From an uncultured Prevotella sp. (lineage in GTDB: Bacteria; Bacteroidota; Bacteroidia; Bacteroidales; Bacteroidaceae): a DNA stretch of 64,000 nucleotides. Every line of letters starts with the position of its first letter. The stretch's first letter is position 1. Position numbers and translations under genes: made by a program. Of the stretch, positions 28,056-37,312 are shown piece by piece. The notes under the pieces were generated by a model that worked only from the letters and a program-made list of their open reading frames with translations, did no database searches and was not told where the DNA came from. The DNA lies in NCBI GenBank assembly GCA_947170725.1, contig CAMVUM010000011.1:1-64000 (forward strand), given 5' to 3'.

Positions 28056-31001
28056 TCAATACCATTGCACCGAGTTGCTGTAGCTGCTGCGTTTGTCATA
28101 TTTGAGCGCGTCAGTGAGTGTCGCGGCGTTGCAGCGAAAAGAGAAGTTATAGCTTGTGTATGGTGAAAGCACCACGGAACATGACATGCTGAAGCAGTGG
28201 AGGTCACGGGAAAGTGATGCTGTTGTCATCGAGATTTTCTTGTTTTCAAAGTCATAACCTGACGAGAAACTGATATTCCAGCCGTCGCTGATACGCACGT
28301 TGCCACTGAAATTGAGGGTCTGTGTGATTCCGTAAGGGTAGCGCATCTTGTTGTAGTTGAACGGTGCGCTCATGTCCTCGCGCATGGAGATGCCATAGCC
28401 GAAGCTGAGAGACCACGGCATACTGAACGCCATATAGCCGTCTTCGTCCGTCTCTGCCTTTCCGGCATTCTCCTTGCGGGCTCCCCGTTGGCCTTTCTGC
28501 ATGGTGTCGTCCTCGTTCGTCTCGCGCTCATACTCATCCTCGTTGTCCTCCTCATTCTGATTATTGTCGTTCTTGTTGACACGCTCTCCACGCAGCCACT
28601 TAAAGAAGTTGGACACCTTTTTATTGTCCAACGTATAGGAAAGGTTCTGCGACAAGCCCTGGAAACGGCCGAACTTGCCTTGGCTGTAGAGCGTGGTGTG
28701 CTCGCTGAGGCGAGGTTTTCCGTTTTCATCCAGCTCATAGGCGTATGTCGCGAAGACCGCATTCATATTGAAAGTATAGTTCTTCGTCAACTTCAGACGC
28801 AGACGGGTGCTGAGGTCACTCCACGGACGTATGTCCGTAGCCATATTGTATGACATGCTGGCTCCAAGCTCGTCGATGATGCTTATCTTCTTCACACCCG
28901 AGCTATCGCGGTCTGACCGTATTTTCATCTCGATATTGTTGGAGATGTCCACCGATACGCTTCCCGTCTTTCCGCGGCCCGGCACACCATAGAGACCGTT
29001 GGAATAGGGTGAATACTCTACGAGCGAAACGTTGCCGTTGGCGTCAGTGCGCTGATAGGACTCATAGTATCCGTAGCGACGGGTGCTGAAATCCGGGGCG
29101 TAGTTGAAGCTGACCTGCGGTGTGAAGACGTGGCGAATGGCCACAATTTTGTCGCCAAAGAGCTTCTTCCAAGGCACGTACATACCGTAGAGTTTGGTCG
29201 ACGCGCTGACGCTCATCGTCCAGTTGTAGATATTGTAGAAGCCGTCTATGGTATCCGTAACCTCCCGCTGTGTGTCGTCGTCCCAGGAACGCATGATCTT
29301 CGTGGTGTACATCCGGTCGGTGAAGTTGAACGACGGATTGATGTTCAGGTAATTGAACAAAGTGAAGTTGGCACTGATTGGAATACTGTGTTGGATTCCG
29401 TTACGCCAGTCGCGCGTCAGACTGGAGTGCATGAGCAGATATTCCTTCGTGCTTATGGAGTTGCTGATCTGTCCTGTATATGACATTGAAATCTTCTCAT
29501 ACCATTTCTCCTTGCCAGCCATCTTCTTACGCTTGAATGGATAGAAACGGCTGATGGAGACATTAAGGTCAGGCAATGTCATGGCGATAGTGGTGTCGCG
29601 CATGTTCTGATTGAGATTGACCGTAGTGCTGAGTGTCAGTCCTATGCTTGAGAAAGTGTTGCTCATGCTCACCGACGATGTTCTCGTGCTCTGCGTATAG
29701 CTCTGCGGGTTATACATGCTGGTGAGATTGTTGCGCTCATAGCTGCTCGTGGCAAAGTTGACACTGGCCGACAGCGAGCGATACGGATTGGCCTTGGAGT
29801 CCTGCCGGTGGCTCCATTGTATCTTGAAGCTGGTCTGCTTCATATAGTCCGGCATGTTCTTCTCGCCGTTTATTGTGTTCTGATAGCTGGCATAGAAGCT
29901 ACCGCTAAACTTGTAACGCTTACGGTAGTTCGTGGCGGCTGACAGTCCCCACGAGCCTTTTGTGTATATCTCGCCTATTAGCTTGAGGTCCATCCGGTCG
30001 TTGATGGCAAAATAGTAGCCGCCGTCCCGCAGATAGAATCCGCGTTCGGTCTCGTCTCCGTATGTAGGCATGATAAATCCGCTGGAGTAGCTTTTGGAGA
30101 AAGGGAAGAAGCCGTAGGGGATGGCCAGCGGCAGCGGGACGTCAGCCACTACGAGATAGGCCGGTCCGAAGACGACATCCTTTCCCGGCCGCATCTTCGC
30201 ACGTGAGAGTGCGATGTAGAAATCCGGATGCGGGTTGTCACACGTCGTGTATTTTCCATGCTGAAGGAAAATCTCTCCGTTGGAGTTACGTTTGGACAGT
30301 TCGCTGGTCATGAAGCCGTCCTCCTGCTGTGTATAGACATCCTTGATAAGTCCCTTCTTGGTCTTGAAGTTGAACGACATCGTATCATTCTCATACGTGT
30401 CGCTGCCCATCTTGAAGACCGGAAGACCTATCATGCTGCCCGTGGTGTCCCTCGTGCCGGTGGCGTTGACGAGACTGCTGTCAAGACTCATGTTGATCCG
30501 GTCGCTCACGAGGTCCATATCCTCATAGACAACGTGGGAGTTGCCATAGAGATAAGCCTTTCCCGTGGCCGACTCGAAAACGAGCGAGTCTTCCGCCGAG
30601 TATGTCACGGGAGCGTCGATTCCGTTCTTGCGCTGCCGGTTGGCGCTGTCAAGAGCCAGCGAATCGTCAATAGCCTTGTTATAATGGTATATGGCCAGCT
30701 GCATGGAGTCCATCTTCGTCGTGTCCGGTCCGGCCGGAAGCATGGACACCAATGAATCGGCCGCGATGGTGTCACCCATCAGCGAATCGGCCGTGATGGT
30801 GTCACCCGTCAGCGAGTCGGCCGCAACGTCCGTTGAGTCTTTCCGGACCGTCGAACCAGCAGCAGTACTGTCGGCTTTCTGCGCGAGAGAATCGACATCG
30901 TAAGCGCCCTTCACCTTGTCAGGAAAGAGTGCGGGAGGAAGTTCCGCCCAGACAAAAACGAAGGCGAAAAGCATCAAGAATATCAATGTCTTTTTTCTCA
31001 C
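28056..31001 (-). CDS. LptD-like LPS assembly outer-membrane protein
   Basis: A 981-residue outer-membrane beta-barrel of the Bacteroidetes OstA/LptD type that would insert lipopolysaccharide into the outer leaflet. A signal peptide (KKTLIFLMLFAFVFVWA) precedes a low-complexity stretch with repeated ADSL-x-GDTI units (about 55-90, a 30-base DNA repeat). An LptA-like periplasmic part follows (VFESATGKAYLYGNSHVVYEDMDL in pieces), then the barrel with many alternating aromatic strands. An acidic Asn/Glu-rich loop interrupts the barrel around residues 815-850. The start is GTG at 31001. The -7 box ends only five bases before it, so the message may be leaderless. The E. coli gene name is not applied because the similarity is distant. 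Confidence 0.8.
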   Translation of the reverse strand: MRKKTLIFLMLFAFVFVWAELPPALFPDKVKGAYDVDSLAQKADSTAAGSTVRKDSTDVAADSLTGDTITADSLMGDTIAADSLVSMLPAGPDTTKMDSMQLAIYHYNKAIDDSLALDSANRQRKNGIDAPVTYSAEDSLVFESATGKAYLYGNSHVVYEDMDLVSDRINMSLDSSLVNATGTRDTTGSMIGLPVFKMGSDTYENDTMSFNFKTKKGLIKDVYTQQEDGFMTSELSKRNSNGEIFLQHGKYTTCDNPHPDFYIALSRAKMRPGKDVVFGPAYLVVADVPLPLAIPYGFFPFSKSYSSGFIMPTYGDETERGFYLRDGGYYFAINDRMDLKLIGEIYTKGSWGLSAATNYRKRYKFSGSFYASYQNTINGEKNMPDYMKQTSFKIQWSHRQDSKANPYRSLSASVNFATSSYERNNLTSMYNPQSYTQSTRTSSVSMSNTFSSIGLTLSTTVNLNQNMRDTTIAMTLPDLNVSISRFYPFKRKKMAGKEKWYEKISMSYTGQISNSISTKEYLLMHSSLTRDWRNGIQHSIPISANFTLFNYLNINPSFNFTDRMYTTKIMRSWDDDTQREVTDTIDGFYNIYNWTMSVSASTKLYGMYVPWKKLFGDKIVAIRHVFTPQVSFNYAPDFSTRRYGYYESYQRTDANGNVSLVEYSPYSNGLYGVPGRGKTGSVSVDISNNIEMKIRSDRDSSGVKKISIIDELGASMSYNMATDIRPWSDLSTRLRLKLTKNYTFNMNAVFATYAYELDENGKPRLSEHTTLYSQGKFGRFQGLSQNLSYTLDNKKVSNFFKWLRGERVNKNDNNQNEEDNEDEYERETNEDDTMQKGQRGARKENAGKAETDEDGYMAFSMPWSLSFGYGISMREDMSAPFNYNKMRYPYGITQTLNFSGNVRISDGWNISFSSGYDFENKKISMTTASLSRDLHCFSMSCSVVLSPYTSYNFSFRCNAATLTDALKYDKRSSYSNSVQWY

Positions 31002-31006
31002 GGCTG

Positions 31007-31014
31007 CAAAATTA
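31007..31014 (-). promoter_or_regulatory. -7 promoter box of the lptD-like gene
   Basis: TAATTTTG on the minus strand. It ends five bases before the GTG start, which would put the transcript start at or next to the initiation codon. Confidence 0.55.
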
Positions 31015-31128
31015 CTTATAAAATAGTTAAAAACATTCTGTTTTCGATAGTTTAACGTTAGTTCCCTCCTTTTCTTTTATAATCCGGCATGTGCGTCGCT
31101 CTCCGGCGATGAGTATGTCGCGAAGCCG

Positions 31129-31665
31129 TCATTCGAACATTGCGGCCCACCCAAGGAAACGCCGGACGCCCTCTTCGCCGAACTTTTCGAGACTTTGTGC
31201 GGCCTGTTCTACGGTGCGGACACGCTCCAGATGGGATTTGGAGAAGAATTTGTCAGCGTAGCAGACTACCTGTTCCTCAATCGTTTCGGGAAGAAAATCC
31301 TGAAGCGGCAGCGGCAGCGAGCGTTCCTCGATGGCCTGTTTTGTGATTCCGGTGCCGGTGTGGCGCTCACAAACACGTGCGTGACGGGGAAATCCCTCGG
31401 CGCGCATCATCTCCGCCCCGATTATCCCGTGGCGGATGTAGGGTTCGGTTCCGAAGCACTCAATGCCGGCGGCGTCCGTCCGGCAGACGCCAATGTCGTG
31501 GAGCATTGCGGCCTCTTCCAGAAACACACGGTCGAGAGCAAGTTCCGGATGGCGGCGGGCGATGAGCAACGCGCGGTCGGCAACAGCCCGACTATGGGTG
31601 ATGAGGATATGGCGAAGGGCGTCGTCCTCGGGATAATAACGGTCAATAATCTTCCAGTAGTCCAT
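31129..31665 (-). CDS. HD-domain phosphohydrolase (HDIG type)
   Basis: A 178-residue predicted metal-dependent phosphohydrolase. HD ligands: His24 in THSRAV, His56-Asp57 in MLHDIG, His79 in RHG and His102 in RHTGTG. The C-terminal part (CYADKFFSKSH...) contains a typical aspartate. Family members hydrolyse nucleotides or phosphorylated small molecules. The substrate cannot be read from sequence. It lies between lptD and the carboxyltransferase on the same strand, with about 210 bases on the upstream side. Confidence 0.82.
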   Translation of the reverse strand: MDYWKIIDRYYPEDDALRHILITHSRAVADRALLIARRHPELALDRVFLEEAAMLHDIGVCRTDAAGIECFGTEPYIRHGIIGAEMMRAEGFPRHARVCERHTGTGITKQAIEERSLPLPLQDFLPETIEEQVVCYADKFFSKSHLERVRTVEQAAQSLEKFGEEGVRRFLGWAAMFE

Positions 31666-31784
31666 ACGTTTTATAATTAAGAAACATAATAATTGTGGAC
31701 GGCACGGCCGCTCCTATGCACTTCCAACGGAGCGTTCCCCCCCGTAGTCAGCGTCCGGCACGGGCCGCCGCAATCCAACAAAAG

Positions 31785-31838
31785 AGATGTGACCACCATT
31801 CATATCGCTGACATGGGGGCAGTCACACCTCTTCTCAC
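31785..31838 (-). terminator. hairpin after the carboxyltransferase gene
   Basis: AAGAGATGTGAC and GTCACACCTCTT form a 12-base stem with one mismatch and a long loop. The minus-strand side ends in TTTTG. It is a probable weak terminator. Confidence 0.5.
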
Positions 31839-31878
31839 GTTTTTCTATCTTTCTGATACAATCTTATTCACATCTTAT

Positions 31879-33651
31879 CTAAGCCTTGCGCTCAATCCAT
31901 CCCAGCGTATCGCCACGACGGACGCGTGCTCCCTGCTTGGCGCTGACCTCAACGAGTTTTCCGCCGAGCGCAGCAGGAACGGGAACAATCTCGCCCCATT
32001 TGGCCTGTATGTAGCAGAACCTGTCACCTTCCTTATACTCCTGACCAACGAAAGGTTCGAGACAGGGGCTGCATTCGCAGTTTCCGGCAAACTCATAGAA
32101 CACCTGACCGGCCAGCGGAGCCGTCAGAGCGTCGGCCTTGGCGTGCTTGAAGGCTGAAAGCTCTTCCGCTGTGAGCTGTGAGCCGAGCGCGGCGTCCTTA
32201 GCCTTCTGCAGGTCGGTGAGAAAGTTCTTCTTGGCCTGTCCGCTCTTGTAGCTGCGATACTGTTCGGGGTGCATGGCCAACTCGAAGAGTTCTTCATCAT
32301 CCTGTCCGCAGTCCCAGCCGTTATCAGCCATTTCCTTGCGGAACGTGTCGAGCGCATCGGGGATGAGCGTATGTGGGTCGGCGTCGGTGAACTCGCGCTT
32401 CTGCTTGGCGGCAAGCTCGTGGAACAGCGGGTCTATATCGCCCGGAACTTTTCCGCTCTTGCCCAGAATCATGCCCCACATCGGGTCGTCCATCATCACG
32501 AAACGTCCCTTACCCTGCGTCATCGTGAGCAGATTCATCAGCGCCATGTTCTTGACATACTGTGAGAACGGCGTGACAAGCGGCGGATAGCCCACACGCG
32601 GCCAGACATACTCAACTTCCTGAAACAACTTGACGAGCATGTCATCCATGGTCAGTTCCGGCTCTCCCTTTCCTCTCAGTATGCCGTTGATGACGTTTCG
32701 GATGCCTCCCAAGTCGGCCATCATCGAACCCATCATGCCGCCAGGCAAACCACAACCGAGCAGCAGCGAGGACGTATGTTTGTTCGTGGGATTTATGAAA
32801 TAGCCCAACCACTCGTCAATGAACTCTTGAGTGAGGGTCCGAGCGTGCATATATGCATTCATGTTTATCTCCGGGACGTCGAATCCTTCGTTCTTGAGCA
32901 TACTCTGAACGGAGATGATGTCGGGATGGACCTTGCCCCACGACAGCGGTTCGATGGCGGTGTCGATGATGTCGGCGCCGTTGTTGCACACTTCGAGGAT
33001 GCTGGCCATCGACAGGCCGGGACCGGAGTGACCGTGATATTGAATCAATATGTCGGGATGTTTCGTCTTGATTGCCTTTGTCAAGGCTCCGAGCATGGCA
33101 GGCTGACCTATTCCGGCCATGTCCTTGAGGCATATTTCCTGAGCTCCGGCGGCTATCAGTTTGTCTGCAATATCGCTGTAGTATTCCACCGTATGTACAG
33201 GCGATGTCGTTATACAGAGCGTTCCCTGCGGCGTCATGCCGGCCTCAAGAGCCCATTTTATACTGGGAATGATGTTGCGCACGTCGTTGAGACCGCAGAA
33301 GATACGCGTGATGTCCGTCCCCTGTGCGTGCTTCACCTTATACATAAGACGGCGCACATCGTCTGGCACGGGATACATGCGCAATGCATTGAGACCGCGA
33401 TCGAGCATGTGGGTCTTTATACCGACCTCATTGAACGGACGACAGAAAGCCCTCACAGCGTCATTGGGATTTTCGCCCGCCAGCAGATTTACCTGTTCGA
33501 AAGCGCCTCCATTGGTCTCCACACGGGAAAAACATCCCATGTCTATTATTACCGGAGCAATACGCTCCAACTGATCTTTGCGTGGCTGAAACTTACCCGA
33601 AGACTGCCACATGTCCCGATATACGAGACTGAATTGGATTTTCTTTTTCAT
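31879..33651 (-). CDS. pyruvate/oxaloacetate carboxyltransferase (PycB/OadA-like)
   Basis: A 590-residue protein. The carboxyltransferase barrel opens with the metal-binding YRDMWQS (11-17; usually RDxHQS). It continues with the lysine in CLKDMAG that is normally carbamylated and YHGHSGPG carrying metal-binding histidines. A PYC_OADA-like domain lies in the middle. The C-terminal 75 residues look like a biotinyl/lipoyl domain. However, where AMKM is expected the sequence is QAKWG (549-553), so a normal biotinylation site is not evident. The family moves carboxyl groups between oxaloacetate/pyruvate and biotin, sometimes driving a sodium pump. No biotin carrier or membrane subunit is nearby. 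Confidence 0.82.
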   Translation of the reverse strand: MKKKIQFSLVYRDMWQSSGKFQPRKDQLERIAPVIIDMGCFSRVETNGGAFEQVNLLAGENPNDAVRAFCRPFNEVGIKTHMLDRGLNALRMYPVPDDVRRLMYKVKHAQGTDITRIFCGLNDVRNIIPSIKWALEAGMTPQGTLCITTSPVHTVEYYSDIADKLIAAGAQEICLKDMAGIGQPAMLGALTKAIKTKHPDILIQYHGHSGPGLSMASILEVCNNGADIIDTAIEPLSWGKVHPDIISVQSMLKNEGFDVPEINMNAYMHARTLTQEFIDEWLGYFINPTNKHTSSLLLGCGLPGGMMGSMMADLGGIRNVINGILRGKGEPELTMDDMLVKLFQEVEYVWPRVGYPPLVTPFSQYVKNMALMNLLTMTQGKGRFVMMDDPMWGMILGKSGKVPGDIDPLFHELAAKQKREFTDADPHTLIPDALDTFRKEMADNGWDCGQDDEELFELAMHPEQYRSYKSGQAKKNFLTDLQKAKDAALGSQLTAEELSAFKHAKADALTAPLAGQVFYEFAGNCECSPCLEPFVGQEYKEGDRFCYIQAKWGEIVPVPAALGGKLVEVSAKQGARVRRGDTLGWIERKA

Positions 33652-33737
33652 ATCGCTTAACCTTTTTCATTTAAAAGAAATGGGCGGTAAGACCCGTTAT
33701 AACCGATACGTAGTATTATTGTTTGGTCTACTTGCCG

Positions 33738-33745
33738 CAAAGATA
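33738..33745 (-). promoter_or_regulatory. -7 promoter box of the carboxyltransferase gene
   Basis: TATCTTTG on the minus strand, about 85 bases before the ATG at 33651. Confidence 0.65.
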
Positions 33746-33956
33746 CAAAAAAAACAAACGATGACAAACAAACGGAAGAAAAAGAAGCACATTTTTTCCA
33801 GTCAAATCATTCATACCCGGGAATATCAACAGGCCGCGATTCCGCAACTGCCACAAAAACATTGCGGCACGCAGGACATGAAATCTTCAAGCCTTACGTG
33901 CCGCAACAAATTATATTCAAAAAGAAATCCGGTTCCGAAAAACAACAGGACGAAAA

Positions 33957-35603
33957 CTACTTTCCTGCCACCTTCACCATCCGCACCGTTCCGTCAGGCC
34001 GGACAACGGACTTGATGTACAGCCCGCGCGTTGTCGTGCTGACGCGACGGCCGCTAAGGTCGAATGTATGTCCTGAGGCGGCCCTGACTCCACCGACGCT
34101 ATTGATACCGCTCACAGTTCCGTCGGTCCAGACCACTGACGAGCGGAACGTCTTCCCTCCGGCCGTATTGACGGTCTGGACACCCATACGACTGAAATCC
34201 TCATAGAAGACTATCGTATGTTTCTCGCCATCAACCTCGAAATCAAAATCGTTATCATAACTGTAAGGAACGTCAGTCATGTCGTCTCCCAACAAGTCAT
34301 ACAAAGCCGTACTGAAAACATAAGGCTCCTTCCTGTCGTCAACATATACATTATAGTAAAGGTCAATCTTGCTTATCTGCTCACCACCGACAGTCGTCGC
34401 CGGGATGTCGGCCACAAGCACTCCATATTCGTCGAAATCGTCATACGCCATGAATCGCTCTATCGACGGATCAGCCGGTATTCCCTCTGCCGAAACATAA
34501 TCGGCTATTACAGGCGCTTTATAGGAAGCACGCGAATAGAGCGCGCCGTCACCCTCATTGACAATATAGACACTGTCTGTCTTCATCAGAACATCGTCCT
34601 TCCGCCAGTCAAAAGCCAGACGGCCGGCCATACGAATCCGGGTATATTCGCCATAGTCCTCGTCAAACAGTGTCTCTGACGTACCGCCATAGAAATAGCA
34701 ATGGGCGCCACCGGCGATTCCAAGATACTGACCGCTTTTGAAAACAGCCTTGCCGTCAGCCACAGTGCCGAGAGCATAGCCCGGAGCATCTTCCGTGCGG
34801 AGATATACGTCACTGCCGTCTGTGGCCACCCAGACCGGATGCTCAATGCCGTCGGCAGTCATTATTTTCCGCTGTGCTCCGACTCCTTCCGGCAACGTCA
34901 GGACTGTTTCCGTCTGAGGACGCACCACAATGTCGGCCACACCAAACCAGACCCAAGCCTCGTCCGGATCGTCCGGACCGACATTATCGAATGTCAGACC
35001 GAGCATCGTCATCATCTCACCGTCCGTATTCTCCGTGTCCAAATCGCCAACAGCGCTGAGAACTCCGTCACGATAGACAAACTTGAGTTCGCTCTCACCG
35101 AACGACGGATAATAATATCCCTCATTCTCGTCAAAGTCAAGACGGTCGAAATTAATGCGGAACGTCTCACCGCTATCTTCCATAATCCCCGTGGCACTCT
35201 GCGGCAAACGGGCAACCAGCGTGTCCTTCTCGCCACGCTCCAGACGAAGCCAGGCACCGGTAGGATAGACAGCCACGGGATTCTTCACATAAACACAACC
35301 GTCGTCGCCCTCGACAATGGCCGAAACCTTGCCGGAAGCACGACGTTCGTAGATCTCATAACCGCGGGGATAGAGGGCATAACACGAAAGTGTCATACCA
35401 TCCGTCAGCTGACCAGCCGGAATATCCATAACGGCATCTGCTCCGGACACACGGGCCGGACAACCGGCTGAGATCACACTGCGAAGCACACCTTTCTCTA
35501 TCGCAGTATTGGCACGGCATTGCACTCCGGAACACCTGACGTCCTGCGACATTGCAGAAACAGAGGAAGCCATGATACTGACAAAAAGTAACAGTCTTTT
35601 CAT
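33957..35603 (-). CDS. secreted protein with Bacteroidetes C-terminal sorting-like tail
   Basis: About 548 residues. A signal peptide (MKRLLLFVSIMASSVSAMSQ) precedes a mostly beta, acidic body without a domain I recognise. The last 40 residues (FDLSGRRVSTTTRGLYIK..., then RMVKVAGK) resemble the short C-terminal domains of secreted Bacteroidetes proteins, in which a Gly-Arg-Arg-Val turn is followed by a GLYI strand. Export to the surface is inferred. The start at 35603 is chosen because it begins the signal peptide and lies about 33 bases after a -7 box. The N-terminal extension of 22 codons is rejected. Alone in its unit. Confidence 0.72.
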   Translation of the reverse strand: MKRLLLFVSIMASSVSAMSQDVRCSGVQCRANTAIEKGVLRSVISAGCPARVSGADAVMDIPAGQLTDGMTLSCYALYPRGYEIYERRASGKVSAIVEGDDGCVYVKNPVAVYPTGAWLRLERGEKDTLVARLPQSATGIMEDSGETFRINFDRLDFDENEGYYYPSFGESELKFVYRDGVLSAVGDLDTENTDGEMMTMLGLTFDNVGPDDPDEAWVWFGVADIVVRPQTETVLTLPEGVGAQRKIMTADGIEHPVWVATDGSDVYLRTEDAPGYALGTVADGKAVFKSGQYLGIAGGAHCYFYGGTSETLFDEDYGEYTRIRMAGRLAFDWRKDDVLMKTDSVYIVNEGDGALYSRASYKAPVIADYVSAEGIPADPSIERFMAYDDFDEYGVLVADIPATTVGGEQISKIDLYYNVYVDDRKEPYVFSTALYDLLGDDMTDVPYSYDNDFDFEVDGEKHTIVFYEDFSRMGVQTVNTAGGKTFRSSVVWTDGTVSGINSVGGVRAASGHTFDLSGRRVSTTTRGLYIKSVVRPDGTVRMVKVAGK

Positions 35604-35636
35604 AAAATAATTCTTTTTGGTTTTAATTGAGAACTG

Positions 35637-35644
35637 CAAAGTTA
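35637..35644 (-). promoter_or_regulatory. -7 promoter box of the secreted-protein gene
   Basis: TAACTTTG on the minus strand. Confidence 0.65.
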
Positions 35645-35671
35645 CATATTTTACACTCAAAAAACGCATAT

Positions 35672-35774
35672 CCTGTTACATATATACCTTTTCAAGCTCA
35701 TATATATCGGATTATGAGTTTTGAATTACGAATTGTCGCCTGTCACATATATACCTTTTCAAGTTCATATATAT
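35672..35774. repeat. 36-base direct repeat pair
   Basis: Two 36-base copies (35672-35707 and 35739-35774) begin CCTGT(T/C)ACATATATACC and differ at two positions. They abut the left end of the 440-base repeat. Confidence 0.75.
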
Positions 35775-35777
35775 ATA

Positions 35778-36214
35778 TTCCGGCAATAGACAACATCGCT
35801 GTTTACGCACTATTCTATGTCAAAGAAAATAGCAGGAATTTAACATTTCCAAAACGTGCAAAATAGAACGGAACAATGCTGAAATCATGACAAAAGCGCC
35901 ACATTCCAAGCCTGCAACCAATCTTCGACAGACCAACGAGAGCCTCCCGGGGCTGCAACGGGGCTGCTTTCATACTTCAACGGGGCTGCCGTCGCAATGC
36001 GACAACAGCCCCGCTGCAACCCAGGGAAGCCCTTACGGCAAAATTTTCAGTCCGTTTTTATTGCACACTTCTACCGCTTTCACCCTAACACACTGTTAGT
36101 CAGCACATAAAAGATGCACACGCAGAACTCGCGAATTTGCGGCCAAATGATTTCCATTTCTGAATATTGCAAGGATTTGAAAGCATTTGTCCTCTTTCTT
36201 CTGAGTTTTTAACA
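35778..36214. repeat. 440-base dispersed repeat, copy 1 (flanks polysaccharide locus)
   Basis: Matches 52643-53084 in the same orientation over its whole length, with scattered substitutions and a few short indels. It starts around CCGGCAATAGACAACATC and ends at CTGAGTTTTTAACA. A GTTGCAACGGGGC palindrome lies in the centre (35937-36039). Both copies keep an open frame of 70 codons (35887-36099 here), but the frame mostly translates the palindrome and has no ribosome site. No transposase or terminal inverted repeat was seen. Confidence 0.9.
35937..36039. repeat. GTTGCAACGGGGC palindromic element, copy C
   Basis: Arms GCCTCCCGGGGCTGCAACGG and the matching CCCCGCTGCAACCCAGGGA, ending CCCTTACGGC. 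It has the same loop as copy D, including an internal GTCGCAATGCGAC palindrome. Confidence 0.88.
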
Positions 36215-36454
36215 TTTTCCCCAAATAAACGGCAATGGCCTGTCCGGACCGCCGGCCGAATTTACGCCAGATAATCTCCATCTCAATTGAAATCCGGTTC
36301 TTTAAAAGCGTAAATCAACAAGAGAATCCCCTTGTTCTTTTAGGACAAAACACCACGGTCTGTCACTAAAATACAAAAATCCACATGAACTTTCTTACAA
36401 ATCTGTGCAAGATGCCAAACTATAGTTTTTGTTTGTAATATACTGTAATCAGTT

Positions 36455-36555
36455 TGTTTTCTCCTTTAGAATATTCCGGAAAAACAGGAACGGAAATAAT
36501 CAAAGAGGGTGTTGGCCTTTTGTTTTCTCCTTTAGAATATTCCGGAAAAACAGGA
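36455..36555. repeat. 35-base direct repeat at the 3' end of the wecG-like gene
   Basis: TTTTCTCCTTTAGAATATTC and 15 flanking bases occur at 36455-36489 and 36521-36555. The second copy is the coding sequence for the last residues of the glycosyltransferase (ILFFRNILKEK); the first lies just after its stop codon. Confidence 0.8.
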
Positions 36556-37261
36556 TGTTGCCAACCAGATAGCGCCGCCACATACGCCTTGGTTCCTTTA
36601 TCAGCCGATAGAGCCATTCCAAAGAATGCTCCTGCCACCAAAGAGGAGCACGTTTATATGTACCGGCAAAAAAGTCGAACACCGCCCCTATCGTACCCAC
36701 ATGGCAATGGATGTCCAGCCTGTCCCAGTTGGCGTATGTCCACTTCTCCTGTTTCGGAGCCGTCATGCCAATCCAAAGCAAATCAGGGTTGGCGTCATTG
36801 ATAGCCTTGATGATGGCGGCGTTATCTTCTTCCGTGAATTCCGGTTTGTAAGGAGGGGAATATGTCACCACTTCCCACTGCGGGTAAACCTCGGCCATGC
36901 GCTTACGTATGAGTGCAAGCACCTTTTCCGACGAGCCCATGAACATAACCGTTCTCACCTTTCGGTTCTCTCCCTCTTTGGGAGAGCCGAAAGAAGCCCC
37001 CATCTCAAACTCAAACAAATCCCATCCGGCTATCCGTTCCGTGGGCCTCGACTTCGCCTTAAGCCACCGGCAAGCTTTCACTATGCTTGCCCCGTCCGGA
37101 ATGAGATAATCACCGTTCCGCAACGCCTCGGCAAACAAAGCATCCTTCTGGGCCGTGTTATAAGAATGTGCGTTTATCGTGTTTATAAGAACCTTGCCGC
37201 GGGGAATACGCGACAAAGCCTCAAGGTTTTCAACGATGGTCAAATCTTTAAGTCGTAACAT
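36500..37261 (-). CDS. WecG/TagA/CpsF-family glycosyltransferase
   Basis: A 253-residue GT26 enzyme. Relatives add N-acetylmannosamine or its uronic acid to lipid-linked GlcNAc, an early step in surface-polymer synthesis on the inner face of the membrane. Conserved blocks: INTINAHSYN, then LIPDGASIVKACRWL with the catalytic Asp, MFMGSSEKVL, WIGMTAPKQEKW and GAVFDFFAGTYKRAPLWWQ. The C-terminus is the usual hydrophobic/basic tail. It is the last gene of the polysaccharide locus and has higher GC than the genes before it. A 35-base copy of its end lies downstream. Confidence 0.9.
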   Translation of the reverse strand: MLRLKDLTIVENLEALSRIPRGKVLINTINAHSYNTAQKDALFAEALRNGDYLIPDGASIVKACRWLKAKSRPTERIAGWDLFEFEMGASFGSPKEGENRKVRTVMFMGSSEKVLALIRKRMAEVYPQWEVVTYSPPYKPEFTEEDNAAIIKAINDANPDLLWIGMTAPKQEKWTYANWDRLDIHCHVGTIGAVFDFFAGTYKRAPLWWQEHSLEWLYRLIKEPRRMWRRYLVGNILFFRNILKEKTKGQHPL

Positions 37262-37312
37262 GATGTTATGATTTTGTTTGGTTGGAATAAATACTATATC
37301 TTGTCTACTACA

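Noticed and set aside
35778..36214. Insertion sequence remnant
   Set aside because: No transposase frame, terminal inverted repeats or target duplication could be seen at either copy.
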